A stretch of 64,000 bases of DNA from Distichodus sexfasciatus (Eukaryota > Chordata > Actinopteri > Characiformes > Distichodontidae), in NCBI GenBank assembly GCA_032718565.1, contig JAVGVS010000795.1, positions 33,797 through 97,796 of the forward strand. The letters run 5' to 3'. The notes under the pieces were generated by a model. The model worked only from the letters and a program-made list of their open reading frames with translations. It had not been told where the DNA came from and ran no database searches. A program made the translations under genes and the position numbers. This document shows, piece by piece, positions 22,020-33,368 of this stretch. Numbering within the stretch: position 1 is the first letter of the stretch; each line of letters begins with the position of its first letter.

Positions 22020-23858
22020 ATGTGTGTGGAGGCTGCTGAATGGCGGGGGGTGTATTGGTGGGCAGTGCACCTGTGGATAGTGGGGGTGGCAGCAGCTGGG
22101 GACCCGCCCTGGCCCTGCCCACAGCGTTGTGAATGCTTACAAGATTTTCTCATGGTCAACTGCTCCTCACGACACCTGTCCTCCGTCCCCGAGGGTATAC
22201 ATGTGAGCACTCAGCGCCTCAGCCTGGCCAACAACCGCCTTAAGACGCTCGGGCGGCGGCAGTTCTACAACCTTATGCAGCTGCGAGAGCTGGACCTGAG
22301 TGAGAACATGCTGTCTATGATAGACGTGGAAGCTTTCCTTGGACTGCAGAATCTCCTGACGCTGAAGCTGTCCCGGAACCGGCTCAAGATCATTCCCGTC
22401 GGAGCGTTCTCCGGACTTCACAGTTTGCGCCTGCTGGACATCAGTGAGAATGAGATCCTGGTTTTCCTTGACTACACGTTCCGCGAAATGACATCCCTGC
22501 AGAAGCTGGAGGTGAGCGAGAATGACCTGGTGTTTATCTCTAGTCGCGCCTTCAATGGTCTCCTTAACCTCCAGGAGTTGATCCTGGACCGGTGCAATCT
22601 TACATCGGTCCCGAGCGAAGCACTATCGCAACTCACTGGACTCTCAAGGTTACGCTTTTGTCGGGTCGGTCTCACCGCTCTGCCTAACAACTCCTTCAGG
22701 CGGATGTCTAGACTCAGGGAGCTGATCGTGTCCCACTGTCCCTGGCTAGACACGCTTGCGGCCAACAGCCTCATCGGACTTAACCTCACCTCTCTAACCC
22801 TTAGTTACTGCAACCTCAGTGCTGTACCCTATGCTCCCCTGCACCACTTGGTCTACCTGCGCTTCCTGGACCTGTCTTACAACCCCATCACCACTATCCA
22901 GGCCAACTTGCTTGGAGACCTTCTGCGTCTGCAGGAGTTCCACCTGGTGGGTGGAAACCTGCTAAGGGTCGAACCTGGTTCGTTCCGTGGTCTTGTCCAC
23001 TTCCGTCTGCTGAACGTCTCCTCCAATCAGTTGTCTACACTAGAAGAGACAGCGTTCCACTCAGTGGGCACCCTCGAGGTGCTCCGGCTAGATGGAAACC
23101 CGCTCGCTTGCGACTGCCGTATGCTGTGGGTTTTGCGGCGGCGCTTGCGAATAGACTTTGATGGACAGCCGCCTGGCTGCACCTCGCCTATGCAGTTACA
23201 AGGCAGAACATTTCAGGACTTTACAGAGGGGGAGGTGCCAGGGCTGTTCACCTGTCGACAAGCTCGAATCCTGAACCGCAAGCCGCAAGAGGTGCGAACG
23301 GATGAGGGACACACCATCCTGTTCTTTTGCCAGGTGGACGGGGACCCCGTTCCAGCTGTCATTTGGGTGAGCCCTCAACGTACCCTCATTTCCTCCACAG
23401 GTCGGATCCGGGTGCTGCCCAATGGCACCCTGGAGGTACGCTATGCTCAGGTGCAGGACAGCGGCTATTATCGTTGTTTCGCTTCCAATGCCGCAGGGAA
23501 CGACAGCATCTCGGTAAGCCTGCGGGTGAGAGGCTTTCCCGCCTCTTCGTCACGGAACCGCTCCCAGTTTTTCCTGGAGGGATGGTCCCTCTGGTCTACC
23601 CAGGCGCCAGTTAACGGCTCAGAGGGTCCACAGCCATTTCCATTCGACGTAAAGACATTGGTGATTGCGGTGACAATGGGCTTCCTGTCTTTTCTGAGCT
23701 CTGTGGCAATTTGCTTTGTCTTCATGTTCTTCTGGAGCCAAAGCAAAGGCCAGATCAAACACACAGCCACCATCGACTTCGTGCCTCGGAGCACAGGGGC
23801 CGGGTCTGGCGGAGGGGGTGGCACAGAGACTGGGAGGTTCACCATGAAGCTCATATGA
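22020..23858 (+). CDS. lingo4: LINGO-family LRR and Ig membrane protein, complete single coding exon
   Basis: A 612-residue type I membrane protein; mammalian LINGOs are about 590-620. In order: hydrophobic signal peptide (about 10-27), LRRNT with C33, C37, C39 and C48, about twelve leucine-rich repeats (60-355), LRRCT with C364, C366, C387 and C412, one I-set Ig domain with C437 and C486 in the DSGYYRC context, a transmembrane helix at 547-572, and a short cytoplasmic tail ending RFTMKLI. About ten N-glycosylation sequons fit an extracellular LRR/Ig region. LINGO proteins act at neuronal and glial surfaces, LINGO1 as a Nogo-receptor co-receptor. LEETAF, SLQKLEV, NAAGNDS and the FVPR tail favour LINGO4 over LINGO1-3, but the Ig region is also LINGO1-like. 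The acceptor ends at 22007 and the ATG is the first in the exon. The frame is intact. Confidence 0.93.
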   Translation: MCVEAAEWRGVYWWAVHLWIVGVAAAGDPPWPCPQRCECLQDFLMVNCSSRHLSSVPEGIHVSTQRLSLANNRLKTLGRRQFYNLMQLRELDLSENMLSMIDVEAFLGLQNLLTLKLSRNRLKIIPVGAFSGLHSLRLLDISENEILVFLDYTFREMTSLQKLEVSENDLVFISSRAFNGLLNLQELILDRCNLTSVPSEALSQLTGLSRLRFCRVGLTALPNNSFRRMSRLRELIVSHCPWLDTLAANSLIGLNLTSLTLSYCNLSAVPYAPLHHLVYLRFLDLSYNPITTIQANLLGDLLRLQEFHLVGGNLLRVEPGSFRGLVHFRLLNVSSNQLSTLEETAFHSVGTLEVLRLDGNPLACDCRMLWVLRRRLRIDFDGQPPGCTSPMQLQGRTFQDFTEGEVPGLFTCRQARILNRKPQEVRTDEGHTILFFCQVDGDPVPAVIWVSPQRTLISSTGRIRVLPNGTLEVRYAQVQDSGYYRCFASNAAGNDSISVSLRVRGFPASSSRNRSQFFLEGWSLWSTQAPVNGSEGPQPFPFDVKTLVIAVTMGFLSFLSSVAICFVFMFFWSQSKGQIKHTATIDFVPRSTGAGSGGGGGTETGRFTMKLI

Positions 23859-24372
23859 TGTGTGAAATTGTGGAACATACACACATGGTCCGGAACTTCC
23901 AGGGTGTGTCAGAGACATAAATCTTCAAATGTATTGAGATGTGAAAATTTGGTTTTTATGCTGAAAACAGCATGTTCAGTTGTCAGTGTGTTAACAGAAA
24001 ATGTACGTAGCATCTATGTTAAGGGTGGGCAATTACGGTCCTGGAGGGCCGGTGTCCTGGAGCTTTTCCATCATACCTGGTCTCTTCTGGTGAGCATCTA
24101 CCTGAAAGCAGGTGTGAATGTTCTGAAGTCAAGTATGATGGAAAACCTGCTGGATTCTGGCCCTCTAGGATTGTAGTTGTCCACCCCTGGCTAAATGGTA
24201 CTTGTGTGTCAGTTCAACCACTACAACTTAACCTAAAAATGTTAATATGGACACCAGTTGATGACGTTGATTGGAGATGGAGATTTTGTGTTCAAGGTCC
24301 GGCATATTTTTGAGCCATATACTTGACTGACTGTACAATTAATTATGCTATTTACGACGTCACATAATAAAC
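23859..24372 (+). other. lingo4: Probable lingo4 3' UTR, carrying a MITE
   Basis: Noncoding sequence after the TGA, ending near an AATAAA at about 24366. Part of it (24022-24190) is a foldback transposable element described separately. The poly(A) choice is inferred. Confidence 0.4.
24022..24190. mobile_element. Foldback MITE in the lingo4 3' region
   Basis: GGGTGGGCAATTACGGTCCT at the left pairs with the right end ...GGATTGTAGTTGTCCACCCC as imperfect inverted repeats. The GGTCCTGGAGGGCCGGTGTC motif is typical of abundant teleost MITEs. Interior arms also pair (TCCATCATAC with GTATGATGGA). If transcribed, it would form a long hairpin. Confidence 0.65.
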
Positions 24373-24399
24373 ATTTTAATCACCGTGGCTCTCAGAGAA

Positions 24400-27300
24400 C
24401 GGACAACCCTCCATGAACAAGCAAGAGAGGTCTTGCTCAGGGTCTTGCTCAGCTGCCCAACTGTGTTTCCTGGGATTTTAACCCAGGATTTCCATCACTT
24501 ACACCACTGCACCAGCCCTGCCCTGCCAACTGAAACTTTCCCTTTCAAGGGAAATTTTAACTCAAGGACATTTATTAACAAAAGCAAAACCAACCTACTC
24601 ATGCAATACCTTCCAAATGTCCAGTTTCCGGTTGCGTCTAGTCATAGTTGCTTGGGTTGACTTTAACCCTAGCTAAGCAATGACAAAGCAGCAATGAACT
24701 TGGTTCTGGCGAGACTGATGGTGTTTGTTTAAAGCAATGTTCACCAATCTGATCCAGCCTTATAAAGGGTTTACTTCTTCTTTGGCTTTGACGAACTTGT
24801 TTCCTAGATTAAGAAATTCATTCAGCTGTTTCAGATGAACGCATGATGTACTTAGCTGAAACCCGGTGCATATCATTGAATGACGATTTACAACTTATCC
24901 TAGCTAAAAGTCCTGACATGGTCAAACTACTCAAGATGCAACTGAGGCAATTACTAGAATTTCAAAACGTCTTAGACCCTGTTTACACATAGCCAGGTAA
25001 CTGGGAAAACGACGATACTGTATATCCATGCGTTTTTGCCTTCAAGTTAAATGAAAATGGAGATGCATGTAGTGCACCTCCTGCATGTAGACAGAGGAAA
25101 ACAGCTTTAAGTTTTCACACGTCACAGTATGCGACAGAAAATGCATTAGCGTCAGTTTTGTATACAGGAACAGGAAGTCGTGTCATTTATTATGTTTTTT
25201 TCAGGATTCTGATTGGCTAACACGGCTTTATGTTTCTCGTTACATTGCCACCTATATGTCTGGTATGCTCATAATAGCTCTTGACGGTGTATGTAAGTGG
25301 ATTTGTGTACATGAATACTTTTTGGAAAACGCTCTGATGTGAACATGAATATTATTGAGAACGTTTCTGTAAATACCCGGCTATGTGTAAACGTGGCCTT
25401 AGTAACAAACCTTACAGTGCATGGAACTCAACTCCCGCATGAGAGCATGAGATTAGTTAAAGATCGGTCCAACATATTATAACACAGCCCAGGATTCTGC
25501 GATTGCACTGTTTTATACCAAGCATGAGTGCATGCGGGACGTGGTATTATAATTACCACGATTAGGCATAGAACGTATAGCATATAGAGGTGAATATGAA
25601 TGACTGTTGATTTGTATGGTTATAAACACTACTGTGGCACACTACAGCTTTTTAACCAACTTTCCATTTATTTCATAAAGCGTCTGTCAGGGAAAGAGTG
25701 TATGACAGTGCATATCTGACATATTATTACAGTGTTGGGGAGTAACGGAATACATGTACCAACTAGGGTTGGGTAGCTTTCACATCTGAACTGTTATCGA
25801 TACCGGTACTGGTACCTGGTGTTCGGTAACGGTACTCAATGGTACTTCATTTCGATACCTTGCTCTGAATCTGTAATACCTGGTTTGTATCAACATAAAA
25901 ATACAATGATAATAAATAAGCCCCAAACTAATTTCAAACATTTTTTATGTTACAAATTTATTACATTTTTTAATAAAAGTATCCCAGAACAATAACAGAT
26001 AGGTCACTAATTACCTAAAGCTGCAATGGAACTTGACGGCGTAGATTCAACGTTCTCGATGTGGATGCTGGCTGCAGGGGTGATTGTCAGTACAGGCCGC
26101 TGTAGTTGTGGCTGTCGCTTTAAGAGCCTGTGTCCACCAAATGCGTTTTTTTGCGCTGAGAGCAGTAAAAATATCACTTCCAGAGCGCTTTCTCTGCGTT
26201 TGTTATTCCAAAAAATGTCATTTGACACTTCCACGTTCGTTCCTATTTCATTTAAACAATGTATTGTGTTCATGAAGGTGTGTTGAACGCTGAAGCTCAT
26301 GGGGTTTGTAATACAAATAGCCGCTGCCTGTGAAAAAAATCAAAGACCACACACTCACCCGTCCGTAAATATATTTAATGTTTAACGAGGTGTTTCCTCA
26401 TGTTCGACGTATTGTTAGCCCTCAGTTTTGCATGTTGCATGTCCCGCTGTCTGCGTCGATTTTGGTTAAGTGCAGTCACACAGTCGAACGCTTTTGGCTT
26501 GTTGCCATATTTTGTTATTTCCGCTCAGTTTCTCTGCACATGCGCTTTCTTCCCCTGGCAACCGTGGTCATGGTTAACAAAACTAACACCATAGCTTAAA
26601 TAGCAAATGGAAGTGTAACTACAGTAAATATCTATCTACTTCTGTCACATTGCTGCTGTAAACGTAAGTTGCATTGAAACACTGAGATAATTTAAACCTT
26701 TCACTCAGTTCCGTATGTGCCGCTAATGAGCACGTGAATGTACCGAAATTTGGCACCGTTTGATTTTACGTGAACCGAATATGAAGCATGTGATTGCCAC
26801 ATTCATACAGTTGTAAAAAGCAAGACGATGTGGAAGTAATCCAAAGTATTCCGAATACATTACTCACGTTGAGTAATCTAACGGAACATGTTACAAATTA
26901 CATGTTAGGGCATGTATTCTGTATTCTGCAGTAGAATGCATTTTAGAGTAACCCTTCCAACACTGCTGGTGACGACATAATCATATTTTAGTCAGTCCTT
27001 TAGCTGTAAATTTTTGGAAATCTAACTTAATCACATGCCACAGGCTGTTCCATCACTTAACAAACTGGAACATGGAACAGGACAATCAGCACAAATATGT
27101 CACTTCTATTTTGCAAATAAATATATTGACATGATGATCATGCTGTACGTTTATTTGGTACCAATATTTAGTGAGTAACACCCAAATGCAGAAAATCTCA
27201 GTGTGGACAATTTTTTTTTAATTTGTGTATTGTTGTTATGCTGTAATAATATTTACACAATCAAACTTTCACTTCATGAGATCAAGTACATTAACACAAT

Positions 27301-28130
27301 AAGAGTTTTTGTTTTTCACGAACATGCATTTGATAAAGGAATCATTTATGGTGACGCTATCTAAGAGTGCGAAACGAGAGCAAAATAAAGGATAGTTACA
27401 AAAACTAAATCTTTGCGGTAAACTTGTGGTTAATTTGTGGAAAACAGTGGAATTTGCCAGAATATGTTGCCACAAGTTTGCCATTGTCAGCCACTAGTAG
27501 CAAACTTGCGGCAATGTTGTGGCAACAATGACAATTTGCCACTAGTGGAAAATGTATTTACCAGTGATTTGCCAGAACAATTTGGGGAAACAAGAACCAC
27601 TATAAGAAGAACAGGTTATTAATCCACAGTAACATATTTTCTATGGTTATAGTTATGGTTATGGTCGTGGGATTTGACAAACGATTGTAAGCAACCTATA
27701 ATATAATACGATACAAACAATAAATACAATAAATTCTGATAAACCTAGTATCAAAGAACAGAACCATAGAATCAGTTGTTTGCCATACGTTTTCCACACA
27801 GAAGTCCACCACAACTTAATTTTGCATATGAAAATATGACCTCACTGCAAATTTGTGGCGAAGATTAACCGCAACTGTTTAGGCAAGAAGCCTAAAATTT
27901 GCATGAAATTAAATTCGCAACACGTGACATTTACTAGAAACCCAGTCCTTAAAGGAGAGCTTCAACAGATATGAACCTATATTCTTTGAGTTCTGTCAGT
28001 TGTCAAAATATGAAGCGAATGAGTGCTACTTTGGTGGAGATATGGTGGAAGCAGAGACCTTGGCCAGGCAGCTAATAAGCAAAGTGATCAGGGCAGATTT
28101 CTAAAGTCAAAGTTAATGCCGTTTTTGTGC
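24400..28130. other. Intergenic region downstream of lingo4
   Basis: No gene recognised. A diverged SINE remnant lies near 24425-24520, AT-rich unique-looking sequence at 24660-25720, the second hAT-like copy at 25730-26965, and a degenerate TTGCCACAAGTTTGCCA-rich repeat at 27415-27600. Open frames of 60-97 codons here have no recognisable domain. Confidence 0.6.
25730..26965. mobile_element. Second copy of the CAGTGTTGGGG hAT-like family, with nested element
   Basis: The left end CAGTGTTGGGGAGTAACGG and the right arm (26815-26965, ending CCTTCCAACACTG) match the element at 3602-5261. Between 25765 and 26790 lies another element starting TAGGGTTGGGTAGC, with GATACCGGTACTGGTACC repeats near its left end. 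No octamer duplication was found at the outer ends, so this copy is older or rearranged. Confidence 0.65.
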
Positions 28131-28140
28131 CACTAATGAG

Positions 28141-29303
28141 CAGAGGCGGGCAAAGTAGCTAACTTCATTACCTAAAGTGATAGTACAGATACCACTAGTC
28201 AAATGTTACTCCAATACAAGTGAAAGTCGTACAGTCAAAATTTTACTTAAGTTAAAGTACTGAAGTGCTTGTTTTAAAAATACAGTATTAAAAGTACATC
28301 TTCTTTCACTGTACTCAAAGTCAAAGTAAACTTTATTGTCATCTCTGCTATATACTGTACAGATACATAGAGAGATGAGACGACGTGGCTCCAGTTTTAG
28401 TAGGAAAAAGGGAACAAAGAACAATTAAGGCACATAAACAAACAATAATAAACAATAATAAATAAAGTACAAAATATACATTTTAAACTAGACATGGAGT
28501 ATTAAATATAACTTTAAACTCGAACTAGAATTAGATATAGAGGTAGACAGAGAGACAGTTCGGATGCAGTATTACCTACAATGTGGAATTGACTTTTACA
28601 CATTAACACTGGATGTGCAGGAGGTTAGAAACAGTTATAGTATGAAAAGAATTCTATATCCAGTCTATTTATACATTCAGTGTTCAATATTTGGGCAAAT
28701 GGTGGCAGCAGTGCAAAAAAGATTTATTGCAGTGTTGTGTCAACAGTCATTTCAGGGGGAAATGGTCCGTATAGCAGCAAAAATAAAGTGCATCACCGCG
28801 ACGGTGATGTGTAAAGTGCAGTGGTGCAACAGAGTCAGTTAGTTTTGTTGCATTATCGACACAACACTTACAATATCTAATTGTACAAGGCAGTAGCTGT
28901 AAATACAGCTACATAAACATAAAATCAACGTTCCAACCTGCTTAACCCAGCTCTACACCTCTAGCTTCATGACTTTCCAACAGCAACAATGTGTTAAGGG
29001 TTAAGTCTACAGGCGTGACTTAACCCTACTGATTACTGATAGACTGTCACCTGCCAAACAACAAATCACTTTTTAGAAAAGGGGGAATAACATCCTCTTC
29101 ATCCACAGATTAGAAAGTAATGAGTAACGAGAACCTTGATCAAAATGTAGTGAAGTGAAAAGTACGGTATTTGTCTCAAAAATGTAGTGAAGTGGAGGTC
29201 ATAAGTTGCCAAATAAAATACTGCTCAAGTGAAGTACAGATACTCAAAAACTCTACTTAAGTACAGTACTCAAGTAAATCTACTTAGTTACTGTCCACCT
29301 CTG
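28141..29303. mobile_element. hAT-like element with perfect 8-bp target duplication
   Basis: The ends CAGAGGCGGGCAAAGTAGC and TACTGTCCACCTCTG are inverted repeats beginning CAGAGG. CTAATGAG is exactly duplicated at 28133-28140 and 29304-29311. The outer arms are rich in AAGTACTCAAGTAAA-type sequence. The centre (about 28310-28560) contains TTTATTGTCATCTCTGC.. and resembles a non-LTR 3' fragment. No transposase frame; non-autonomous. Confidence 0.85.
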
Positions 29304-30278
29304 CTAATGAGGCTGTACATATCTTTCTTTGAGCTGTGCAACACAGCCGGGAGCCTTACGAACATAACACTGTCTGTTTAACTCAGTAGTGGTAAAGAAA
29401 CTGTATAGAACAGTTAAGCGTTTAAGCAGGCTGTCGCATACCTCTATTGATTTATGCCGCGTTCGTGAAAGTTCTAAACAGTGGATTGTCGATCTCGTTT
29501 CTATTCCCATTTCCAGAAGATGAGTTCGACAATCCACTCTTCTGCCCCGATCACTTCGCTAATTAGCTGCCGGGCCAGGCTCGCTGCTACCGCGATATTT
29601 CCGCCGACGTAGCACCGTAGCATTTGTCTCATTTTTTAGAAGTCAAAGACCTCTAACAGTAGAATATAGGTTCAAACATGTACTCTTTGTACGTAGGTAC
29701 CCTTTAAGGCACATACTATTTTTAAAGGTGTTTATTTTTCTCAATTTTAACCTTTAACGTCCCTCAATAACGTGTCGAATTACGTGCATCTGAGGTGAGC
29801 CTTGTGCTAAAAAAAACGTTCACTCCTCGACTTAGAGAAACAGGGCACAGAGAGAACGAGAGAGAATTAAATTCATTGACAAATTACCCTAAATGATCAG
29901 ATTCAGGTTATCACTGCGGTCACGCAGACCCCATTTTCATTTTGGGGAAATGATTTGAGTGATGCTGGATCACAGTGGGTGGTTGACGGTTTCATGCTGT
30001 GTGTGTGTGTTTGTGGATTAAATCGCTGCAGGAGGTGATGGTGGCTAAGAAATGTAGGTGAAACTGCAGGTACAAGCAGGCAGACGGATATTCAGGATAT
30101 TTTTGAGAGCAGAGCCGGGGCGAGGGGGGTTGTTTTGGTCAGGTTTAGTCTGATGGATCAGAAATCCTACTTTAATGTCCCGTCACATGACTAACAGAGC
30201 GAGAGAGTGGGAGAAAGAGAGAGGGAGAGAGAGAGAGAGCGGAGGACGTCAGACAGAGGTGATTTTGTGGGGAGAGAG

Positions 30279-30315
<37 letters not shown>

Positions 30316-30794
30316 CGGTCAGACACAGCGAGAAATCCTATTACAAATAAACTGTGTCACTGCAGCTGTCCCACACTCATCCTTCATCTTCTCTTTTTCT
30401 GTTTTTCATTCTTCCTCACCCCCTTTTTTACCCTGTAACTGAGCGATAGTGTCTGTGTTGACCAGTAGCAGAGAAGAAATTGTTTTCATACAAAAAGATT
30501 AGAGCATGGCTTTACATCTCCACCGTGTGTGTGTTCTTGTACTTGCTACTTAGTGAGAACCAAAATGAGTTTTTAACCTGCAGAGTGAGGGCATTTTTGG
30601 GAAGTGAGGACTTTTTAGTGGTCCTCACTTCTTTAAACTAAATACAAGTTTATTTGCAAAACTAAAAGTGTAGAAAGATTAGCTTTTGGTTACTGAGGTT
30701 GTGGTCAGGGTTATGTTTAGGGTTAGGTGTAGTATTATTTAGATACAGTAATATAGAAGTCAGTGGAGGTCCTCACTACTATATAAGTACAAGG

Positions 30795-30826
<32 letters not shown>

Positions 30827-31844
30827 TAGAAAGAGCGAGCGAGTAATCCCCAGACCCTTCGTGATGATAGCACCGATGAACTGTGATGATGGATTTTGAG
30901 TGATTGATAATCCAGGTTTGCTTTTCTCTCTCTCTCTCTCTCTCTCTTGGAAACGGCGTCCAGATAAAACTGGTTCGGCACCAGTAAACTTACGTCAGAT
31001 TAGATCAATTCTCCGAAATCTTCAATTATTGCTAGAAATTACTACACAACATCATACAGGTCTTCTGAGTTAGACAATGTTTATCTGAGTGGACAATATT
31101 CCTTACGATTTGACGTAAAGGATCATAAACCATGTAAGAAAGGGTTCATATTTGGGGTGTTAATATTAATCGCATAATCGATGCATCACAGCGCAAACAT
31201 GGACGATTCTGCATCAGTGCAATGTACCATAAGTGTTAGCATAATATCGGTTCCGATATATTACTCATCCGCTGTTCATTGATTAGCAAAAGTTCAAAAG
31301 ATTTAACCTAATCAAATATCGTTAAGTAAATCAATAAGCATGTAAGCAAGTAAAATGTGTGCAACTTAATTTGCCTTAAGGGAAAAAAGTCAGAAATTCT
31401 TAGTTTACAGTTGGAATTTATGAGAAAATACAGATATTCTGTAACGTGACACTGAACGGTCATCAATTTGCCAAGAAATAGCTGAAGATCAAAGTCACAA
31501 AACACTAAATTATCTGAGATTGTCATAAAATAAAGTCATAAATTTGGTAAAATTCAGAGAAAAAAGCCAGGAATTCAGAAATTAAATTTAGGAGCAAAAA
31601 ATATGGATATTGTTTGACATCAGAAAGTCATAAATTTGAGATAATAAAACTTTATTGTCATAAGTTTACAATAAATAAATCTGAATTTCTCTCTTTTTTG
31701 ATATTTTGATATTTCTTTTTGATTTTTTTTTAAATGATCATTTAGAACTGTCATATTTCCTGTGTTCATGAATAGTATGTTGAAGTAAAATGAACTTTCA
31801 CTTTCACTAAAATCGATACTTGGTGAGGCCGAGCATGTTAATAG

Positions 31845-32010
31845 TAGGGTTTAAAATCACAAGTTTTATCCCGATACGATATTATATCGATTCAATGGAC
31901 AGCGGTTCGACGTCTGCCGATATCGAGTCTGCTACGATACGATTTCAATTTGATTCAGTTCAGGTGCCGGTGATCGATATGAGACAATATCACATGTTGA
32001 TTTAACGCCA
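31845..32010 (+). mobile_element. Dispersed DNA-element family X, copy 4 (left part)
   Basis: It shows GTCTGCCGATATCGAGTCTG, CTACGATACGATTTCAATTT and CGATATGAGACAATATCA, then stops. A further fragment at 32480-32700 contains GAGACAATATCATATTCTTA and AAAATCAATTTTCTCTTTTG. Confidence 0.6.
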
Positions 32011-33189
32011 TCATTACTATGAATTTCACTTTGTCTCTGAGCTCAGATACTCTGGCTCTAATGCCACAATCTGCTTTAATTCATACAAATAGAGCTGATT
32101 TTTTGGTCTTTCACTGAATCTATTATCCATCTTGATCCTGAACTTTGATGAGACTAAAACATTTGTATTAATGGACATTTTATTTGCATGACACATGCAC
32201 TCATTAAAATGGTCATCAACATTTCATGGCCAGCTTTTCTGTGCCAGCAGCAGTTTCACCCTGCAGTTTTTATCTAGTGTTAATGAGCAAACAGTGACCA
32301 GCGGTTAAGGACAAGCGCGCTACAGTGCGTCCTGCAGATATACTCCTAATCCTCATGTGGATAACCCTCGCCCCACTGCCCTACTCTGCTCTTTCAGCCC
32401 AAATACAAACCAACACAGTTGCCTCTTTTTCCCACTGGGTTCATACGTCAAATCTGCACAGCGCTGGTACACGTCGTGGAAAAGACACCGATTTGACATC
32501 TGCCGATATCACGAGATGATTTCAATTCGAATTCAGTTCAGGACTCAAGCAATAAACATGAGACAATATCATATTCTTAGTTAACACCAGCACTTCCATT
32601 CCATTCATATCAAGTAAAATATCATTTGAATTTTTTATCCCTGAGCTCAAAGTAACATTTAAATAAAAATCAATTTTCTCTTTTGATATCTTTTTAATCC
32701 ACAAAAACTTTCTCAGGTTTTTTTGTCTTTTTGAGGACTGTCGGGTTTTCACGGCACACACACACACAAACACAGACAAAACACGAGCATTCACAGTTTC
32801 AGTTTCCGCATCTGGGAAGTAGCAATTTCAACCCTGAGTAAAGGCTGACAGCATGTTAGATCTTGTTTAGATTTCTGCATTTTGAACTGCATTTGAATGT
32901 CACTGAACAGAATTCTTCTTCTTATGATAATATAAATGATGTTCTGTATGATTCTGTACTGCAAGCATTTTGTAAACACTAATAAATAGTGTTTTAGTAA
33001 ATGAATAAAATCATTTTGTAACACATGACCTTTGTCCTTTTCTTTCTAGAATTAAATATTCAAACTGCTGCTTTTTGGGATGAGGTAACTACCTGAGACG
33101 TTGAGTGTTACACCCCATTGCAACCTAACTGGTATTTTTATGATAGTTAACTGTGAAAAAAGGCTCAACCGGGACAGAAATAAATCAAG

Positions 33190-33368
33190 AGTAACAGAGT
33201 GATTATTTGTCATTGTGAACACAGTACAGCACACCACAACCAAATTTGACCTCAGCGTTTGACCCATCCACGAAAGAGTAATGGGCAGCTTTTTTGGCAG
33301 CCTATCCCAGGAACGTATGGGTGCAATGCGAGGACCAACCCTGGGCAGGCGCCAACACACCGCAGGGC
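33190..33368 (-). mobile_element. Chimeric SINE: family A tail joined to a family B segment
   Basis: 33190-33295 is the family A 3' half on the minus strand (shared GTCATTGTGAACACAG and ATGGGCAGCTTTTTTGGCAG). From 33296 it changes abruptly to the family B segment CCTATCCCAGGAACGTATGG ... CAGGCGCCAACACACCGCAG. The junction lies within a shared short motif. Confidence 0.65.
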
